Shown here in pieces: positions 59,729 to 64,000 of a stretch of 64,000 bases of DNA (positions are counted from its first letter, which is position 1; each line of letters begins with the position of its first letter). The DNA is from an uncultured Bacteroidales bacterium. GTDB lineage: Bacteria > Bacteroidota > Bacteroidia > Bacteroidales > Paludibacteraceae. A program made the translations under genes and the position numbers. The DNA lies in the NCBI GenBank assembly GCA_934667275.1, contig CAKULK010000012.1, forward strand, positions 1-64,000. Direction: 5' to 3'. Below the pieces are notes generated by a model. The model was not told the origin of the DNA, made no database searches, and saw only the letters and a program-made list of their open reading frames with translations.

Positions 59729-61399
59729 ATGGATTTTCTTCGAACTCTTTTTCTCGAACCGAGTATCACCCAATCCATTCTGATATTAACTTTGGTGGCG
59801 GCATTGGGGCTATGGTTAGGCGAGCATCTTCGAATCAAGCAGTTCTCATTGGGCGTGACTTGGATTTTGTTTGCCGGCATTATTTTATCGGCTTTTGGTA
59901 TCACCATCGACACCCATGTCTCGCGTTTTGCCAAGGATTTTGGACTGATACTTTTCATCTACAGCATTGGTTTGCAGATGGGGCCTTCTTTTTCTCCTTT
60001 TGGTAAGAATAGCCTGAAACTCAATATGTTAGCGGTTGCTATTGTATTGATTGGTTGTGGCTGTACCATTGCTCTGCACTATATTACGGGCATTGATATG
60101 GGTACCATGACGGGTGTCATGTCCGGTGCTGTGGTAAATACACCGTCATTGGGTGCCGCGGAGCAGGCATATCACGATTTGTTTGGTGTCGTGTCGCCCG
60201 ATATTGCCACTGGCTATGCAGTAGCATATCCTTTGGGCGTGGTGGGACTGATATTATCTTTTGAAATCATTCGGCGGGTCTTCCGTGTTAATCCAAAATT
60301 GGAAAACGACCGTTTGCGTGCAGAAGTGCACGACAACGAAGACGAGCCCGTTTGTGTGGATATCACTCTCCGCAACCCGCAGATAGAGCGTATCACTTTG
60401 CGTGAATTGCAACGTCTCTGCCCTATTGAGAAGATGGTGGTCAGTCGAGTGGTGCGTCCCGATGGTAGTGACGAGTTGGTGAGTGCGGACACGATGTTTG
60501 GCAATGGCGACACCATTCGTGTGCTGACTGACAAAAAGCACATGGATGCCCTTCGACTGCTTGGTACTGTGTCGGAATATAGTTTCCTGAGTGCTGAGAA
60601 ATCCACTCATCTTGTTTCGCGCCGAATTGCTGTCACCAAACCGGAATGTAATGGCAAACGCATCAGTTCATTTGACATTCGCAATCGCTATCATGCCACC
60701 ATCACACGCGTCAGTCGTGCTGGTGTGGACCTTTTGGCAACGCCTGAGTTGGTGATTTTCTTGGGCGACCGTATAGTTGTGGTGGGCGATCGTGATGATG
60801 TGCAGCGCGTGGCGGATACGTTTGGTAACGAATTGAAACGCTTGGACTTACCCAATCTTTTGCCTATTTTTGTAGGAATCTTCTTAGGTGTTATTTTGGG
60901 CTCGCTTCCCATTGCCATTCCTGGCATGAGTCAGCCGTTCAAACTCGGTTTGGCAGGCGGATCGCTGATTGTGGCAATCCTGATTGGGCGTTTCGGACCT
61001 TATTATAATATGGTCACTTTCTCCACAACCTCGGCGAACATGATGCTCCGTCAGGTGGGGTTGGCTTTGTTTCTCGCGGCAGTTGGTTTGAGTGTGGGTG
61101 AGAAGTTTGTCCCGACTATTGCTGCAGGTGGTTATATGTGGATTTTATATGGTTTCCTAATCACGATTATTCCGCTGATAATCGTTGGTTGTATCGCCTA
61201 CAAAGCAATGCATATCAATTACTTCCGTGTGGTTGGATTGCTTACCGGTGCCATGACGGGAGCCCCTGCTTTGGCGTATGCGCAGAGCCTTTCCGACGAC
61301 AACGACGAGGCTTCCGTCACCTACGCCACTGTCTATCCGCTTACGATGTTTCTTCGCGTTATGGCGGGGCAACTGCTAATCGTTTTCTTTTGTGGTTAG
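59729..61399 (+). CDS. YidE/AspT-type putative transporter
   Basis: A 556-residue inner-membrane protein of the AAE transporter family. Two membrane halves (starting ITQSILILTLVAALGLWLGE and LPNLLPIFVGIFLGVILGS) flank a central cytosolic part with two TrkA-C-type domains. GVMSGAVVNTPSLGAAEQAY and GAMTGAPALAYAQSLSDDND are the paired family repeats that form the substrate path. The aspartate-alanine exchanger AspT is the characterised relative; substrate here is open. It follows cinA by 6 bp. Confidence 0.9.
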   Translation: MDFLRTLFLEPSITQSILILTLVAALGLWLGEHLRIKQFSLGVTWILFAGIILSAFGITIDTHVSRFAKDFGLILFIYSIGLQMGPSFSPFGKNSLKLNMLAVAIVLIGCGCTIALHYITGIDMGTMTGVMSGAVVNTPSLGAAEQAYHDLFGVVSPDIATGYAVAYPLGVVGLILSFEIIRRVFRVNPKLENDRLRAEVHDNEDEPVCVDITLRNPQIERITLRELQRLCPIEKMVVSRVVRPDGSDELVSADTMFGNGDTIRVLTDKKHMDALRLLGTVSEYSFLSAEKSTHLVSRRIAVTKPECNGKRISSFDIRNRYHATITRVSRAGVDLLATPELVIFLGDRIVVVGDRDDVQRVADTFGNELKRLDLPNLLPIFVGIFLGVILGSLPIAIPGMSQPFKLGLAGGSLIVAILIGRFGPYYNMVTFSTTSANMMLRQVGLALFLAAVGLSVGEKFVPTIAAGGYMWILYGFLITIIPLIIVGCIAYKAMHINYFRVVGLLTGAMTGAPALAYAQSLSDDNDEASVTYATVYPLTMFLRVMAGQLLIVFFCG

Positions 61400-61465
61400 G
61401 CGATAATAAAGCCCAATGGCTACAATTATAAAATAAATCGTACATTGTAAATCGTACATATACAG

Positions 61466-61642
61466 ATGGAACTACCTAACGACCCTATGATGCTCTTTAG
61501 TGTCATCAACATGAAACTGCGTGACGAATATGTTTCGTTGGATGCTTTGTGCGATGATTTGAATTTGGACAAAGACGACCTTGTTAAACGGTTGGCCGCA
61601 GCGGGCTTTGAGTATAATCCGCAGGCGAACAAGTTTTGGTGA
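61466..61642 (+). CDS. DUF4250 family protein, 58 aa
   Basis: A 58-residue protein, MELPNDPMMLFSVINMKLRD onward, ending FEYNPQANKFW. It matches DUF4250 in length and in the DPMML and LDALCDDLN motifs, with a probable helix-turn-helix. It lies 66 bp after the transporter gene, behind a spacer with CGTACAT/GTAAATCG repeats, and just upstream of the promoter of the next gene. Function unknown. Confidence 0.85.
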   Translation: MELPNDPMMLFSVINMKLRDEYVSLDALCDDLNLDKDDLVKRLAAAGFEYNPQANKFW

Positions 61643-61648
61643 GTCGGA

Positions 61649-61680
61649 TTTGTATATTCCGTTTATTTTTTATACCTTTG
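61649..61680 (+). promoter_or_regulatory. Promoter of the 148-aa protein and ligase genes
   Basis: TTTG (61649-61652), 20 bp, TACCTTTG (61673-61680). Confidence 0.8.
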
Positions 61681-61737
61681 CGCAAATTTTGGCATGTTTT
61701 TGCCAACGCACCAAAAGTTTGACTAAACAATTGAGTT

Positions 61738-62184
61738 ATGACAACAAAAGGTAAGGTAATAACGAGTGTGGTGAGCATCGTAGTGCTCGCGTTGGCGGGG
61801 TTCGTGTTCTTCAAGTTCTGCTTCGTGTACAGCGAGGGGACCAACGAGGGCGATATAAACTACTTCCAGCGCGAAGGGTTCATCTTCAAGACCTACGAGG
61901 GGAAGATGATACAGACGGGCTACAACTCGAAGAATACGAGTGCGACGATACAGTCGAATGAGTTCAAGTTCTCGGTGACCGACGAGCGCGTGGCGCAGCA
62001 GATAGACAACAACTCGGGACGGCAGATAAAACTGCATTGGAAACGCTACCTCGGCACGTTGCCGTGGCGCGGAAACAGCCAGTTTGTGGTGGATTCGATA
62101 ATTTCCGTGAAAGCGATTAAACCGCAGACCCCCGCAGACCCGCTGCAGGATGGCGTGGGGGAGTTGCCGCCAGTGGTGGAATAG
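61738..62184 (+). CDS. Single-TM membrane protein, unknown
   Basis: A 148-residue protein with an N-terminal anchor (VITSVVSIVVLALAGFVFFKF) and a beta-rich domain containing EGFIFKTYEGKMIQTGY. The family is widespread in Bacteroidales, and I recall members misnamed 6-phosphogluconate dehydrogenase, with which it shares no motif. It may be cotranscribed with the acyl-CoA ligase gene 51 bp downstream. Confidence 0.75.
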   Translation: MTTKGKVITSVVSIVVLALAGFVFFKFCFVYSEGTNEGDINYFQREGFIFKTYEGKMIQTGYNSKNTSATIQSNEFKFSVTDERVAQQIDNNSGRQIKLHWKRYLGTLPWRGNSQFVVDSIISVKAIKPQTPADPLQDGVGELPPVVE

Positions 62185-62235
62185 ACAATTTGTACGTGTG
62201 TAAATTTGAAAATTAAACCCTATAAGGGATGTGAT

Positions 62236-63912
62236 ATGCTGACTAAACCTGAAGAAAATCTGATAAAGATTTATGAGAATTCGTTTCGCGACAACTGGGA
62301 GTTGGAGGCGATGACGGACTATGGAACAGAGAATACGCTGACTTACAGCAAAGTAGCGGAGCAAGTAGCCCGCTTGCACCTGTTGTTCGAGCAGTGTGGT
62401 GTGCGCGAAGGCGACCGCGTGGCTGTGATGGGCAAGAACTCGTGCAACTGGGCGTTGGTCTATTTGGCGAGTATCACGTATGGCGCGGTGATTGTGCCGA
62501 TACTGCATGATTTCAAGGCAAATGACGCGATACATATCATCAACCACTCGGAGACGTCGCTGCTGTTTGTGGCAGACGCGATATGGGAAAGCATCGACGC
62601 CGAGCAGATTCCGATGGTGAAGGTGGTGTTCTCGCTGAATGATATGAGCGTGATAATCAACCGCTTGCCGGAAGATGTGCATATTGACAAAGAGGCTATC
62701 AATGGTCTGTTTGCAGCCAAATATCCGAACAGTTTCACGCGCGACGATGTGCACTATATAGAAAGGAGTAATGCCGAATTGGCATCCATCAACTACACCT
62801 CGGGCACGACGGGATTCTCGAAGGGCGTGATGACGCCTGCCAATGCGTTGGCGGGCAATATCGTGCTCTCGAAACGCAGCAAACAAGTGTTCAGAGGCTG
62901 CCGGCAAGTGGCATTTCTGCCGTTGGCACACGCTTTCGGGTGCGCGGTGGACTTCCTCGGGGCATTGTCGGTAGGCGGGCACACGTGGTTTATCGGACGT
63001 ACGCCGTCGCCGAAGATACTGGTGAAGGCATTCAAAGAGGTGAAGCCGACGCTGATAATGTCAGTGCCGCTGATACTGGAGAAGGTGTACCGCAAGCAGA
63101 TTGCGCCCGTAATATCCAAAGCACCAATCAGTTGGGTGCTGAAGATGCCGCTGCTTGACGAGGTGGTGCTGCACAAGATTCACGACCAACTGATAGAGTC
63201 GTTTGGCGGGGAGTTCTCGCAGATAATCGTTGGCGGGGCACCGCTGAATGCCGAGGTGGAGGCGTTCTTGCAACGTATCCATTTCCCCGTGACGGTGGGC
63301 TATGGCATGACGGAGACGGCACCGATTATCAGTTACACCTATTGGAAAGACTTCAAGCCGTACTCGTGCGGTCAGGCGTTTCCCGGGCTGATGGAGATTC
63401 GCATTGTGAACGCCAACGCGGAAGGAGTGGGGGAGATACAGGTTCGCGGCGAGCATCTGATGCTGGGCTACTACAAGAACGAGGAGGCAACGCGCGAGGT
63501 GTTTACGGACGACGGTTGGCTGCGTACGGGTGACCTCGGCGTGCTGGACAAGGACGGATTCCTCTATATCAAAGGGCGCAACAAGACCATGCTCCTCGGA
63601 CCCAACGGGCAGAATATCTACCCCGAAGAGATTGAGGCAAAACTGAACAATATGCCATACGTGCTGGAGTCGCTGGTACTGCAACAGGACAACAGGCTGG
63701 TGGCGTTGGTGTGCCCCGACTATGAGGTGGCGGACGCCGACAAACTGACGGCAGAGCAGTTGGAGGCTGCCATGGAGGAGAACCGCAAACAGTTGAATGC
63801 ACAACTGGCTGCTTATGAGCAGATTAACAAGGTGCGGCTGTTCCCGCATGAGTTCGAGAAGACGCCCAAGAAGAGTATCAAACGATTCTTATATACATCG
63901 ATTGAGGTATAG
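62236..63912 (+). CDS. Long-chain acyl-CoA/acyl-ACP synthetase (AMP-binding)
   Basis: A 558-residue ANL-superfamily ligase. The ATP-binding P-loop is INYTSGTTGFSKGVM; VGYGMTETAPIISYTYW and LRTGDLGVLDKDGFLYIKGR are core motifs A5-A8, and the catalytic Lys is in KTPKKSIKRFLY. It activates fatty acids with ATP and CoA or ACP. ATG 62236, behind AAGGGATGTG, starts the family homology; the first ten codons of the longer frame do not. Chain-length preference is unknown. Confidence 0.9.
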   Translation: MLTKPEENLIKIYENSFRDNWELEAMTDYGTENTLTYSKVAEQVARLHLLFEQCGVREGDRVAVMGKNSCNWALVYLASITYGAVIVPILHDFKANDAIHIINHSETSLLFVADAIWESIDAEQIPMVKVVFSLNDMSVIINRLPEDVHIDKEAINGLFAAKYPNSFTRDDVHYIERSNAELASINYTSGTTGFSKGVMTPANALAGNIVLSKRSKQVFRGCRQVAFLPLAHAFGCAVDFLGALSVGGHTWFIGRTPSPKILVKAFKEVKPTLIMSVPLILEKVYRKQIAPVISKAPISWVLKMPLLDEVVLHKIHDQLIESFGGEFSQIIVGGAPLNAEVEAFLQRIHFPVTVGYGMTETAPIISYTYWKDFKPYSCGQAFPGLMEIRIVNANAEGVGEIQVRGEHLMLGYYKNEEATREVFTDDGWLRTGDLGVLDKDGFLYIKGRNKTMLLGPNGQNIYPEEIEAKLNNMPYVLESLVLQQDNRLVALVCPDYEVADADKLTAEQLEAAMEENRKQLNAQLAAYEQINKVRLFPHEFEKTPKKSIKRFLYTSIEV

Positions 63913-63920
63913 CGAAAAGT

Positions 63921-64000
63921 ATGAATCTGTGTATAGACCAAGGTAATTCGCGCACCAAGGTGGCGTTATTCCGCGAAGACGGAAGTATCGCCAAGAACTT
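63921..64000 (+). CDS. coaX: Type III pantothenate kinase, 5' end only
   Basis: The window ends 26 codons into this gene. The visible start, MNLCIDQGNSRTKVALFRED, matches the ASKHA phosphate-1 motif (IDxGNxRxK) of CoaX, which phosphorylates pantothenate in coenzyme A synthesis. It starts 8 bp after the acyl-CoA ligase stop, so the two are probably cotranscribed; a CoA link between them is plausible. The IDQGN variant is typical of Bacteroidota. Confidence 0.85.
   Translation, partial: MNLCIDQGNSRTKVALFREDGSIAKN

Noticed and set aside
61738..62184. 6-phosphogluconate dehydrogenase
   Set aside because: Related entries are sometimes given this name, but the 148-residue protein has no Rossmann fold or catalytic motif.

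Overview
The window looks like a chromosomal segment of a Bacteroidales bacterium (Bacteroidota), probably an uncultured one. The evidence is: at least fourteen promoters of the Bacteroidota type (TTG or TTTG, exactly 20 bp, then TAnnTTTG); secreted proteins ending in type IX secretion (T9SS) sorting domains; small Bacteroidota families (DUF6452/DUF6048, DUF4250, DUF3109, DUF6485, CWC, DUF7935); a TonB-dependent receptor; and the rplM-rpsI-rpsB-tsf gene order. No tRNA, rRNA or CRISPR array was recognised.

Bases 1-8890 are an AT-rich accessory island read as one tight forward operon. It encodes a large helical protein whose N-terminal part is missing or out of frame, a PP-loop (PAPS-reductase/DndC-like) enzyme, a PLD-helicase fusion, a 77-aa protein, a Rad50/DndD-like ATPase with a zinc hook, a 249-aa protein with a C-terminal helix-turn-helix-like end, and a 46-aa Cys-rich DUF6485 protein. 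The sulfur-type PP-loop enzyme plus SMC-like ATPase recalls DNA phosphorothioation systems (Dnd/Ssp), but DndA, DndB and a recognisable DndE are absent and the helicase/PLD partner is unusual. This is the best candidate for an undescribed defence system. It is followed by a gene graveyard (8891-10200): a frameshifted transposase start, an unknown fragment and a decapitated GNAT gene.

From 10289 on the content is chromosomal core. In order: groES-groEL, a secreted carboxylesterase, a small beta-barrel protein, D-lactate dehydrogenase, an acyltransferase, then rplM-rpsI-rpsB-tsf with structured leaders. Next come a NagX-like membrane protein, ribF interrupted in frame by palindromic repeats, a DUF1016 nuclease with hairpin-forming repeats in its coding sequence, DUF7935/DUF6452/DUF6048, a cluster of four secreted proteins with T9SS-type ends plus a TPR membrane sensor, a fused cytochrome c biogenesis protein, and a Pif1/RecD-like helicase. 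Then follow a UbiA prenyltransferase and rsmD, an HD-less Rel protein with recR, HAD and GNAT enzymes, a TonB receptor, CWC protein, superoxide dismutase, a glycolipid glycosyltransferase, an esterase, a PCMD protein and a polysaccharide export block (sugar dehydrogenase, two Wza-like lipoproteins, a Wzc-like kinase). The right end has DUF3109, cinA, a YidE/AspT-type transporter, DUF4250, an acyl-CoA ligase and the start of coaX.

Two genome-scale patterns stand out. First, degenerate tandem arrays with a strict 11-bp period sit in at least six intergenic regions. Second, G/C-run palindromes were inserted in frame, always in the same reading frame, into ribF.
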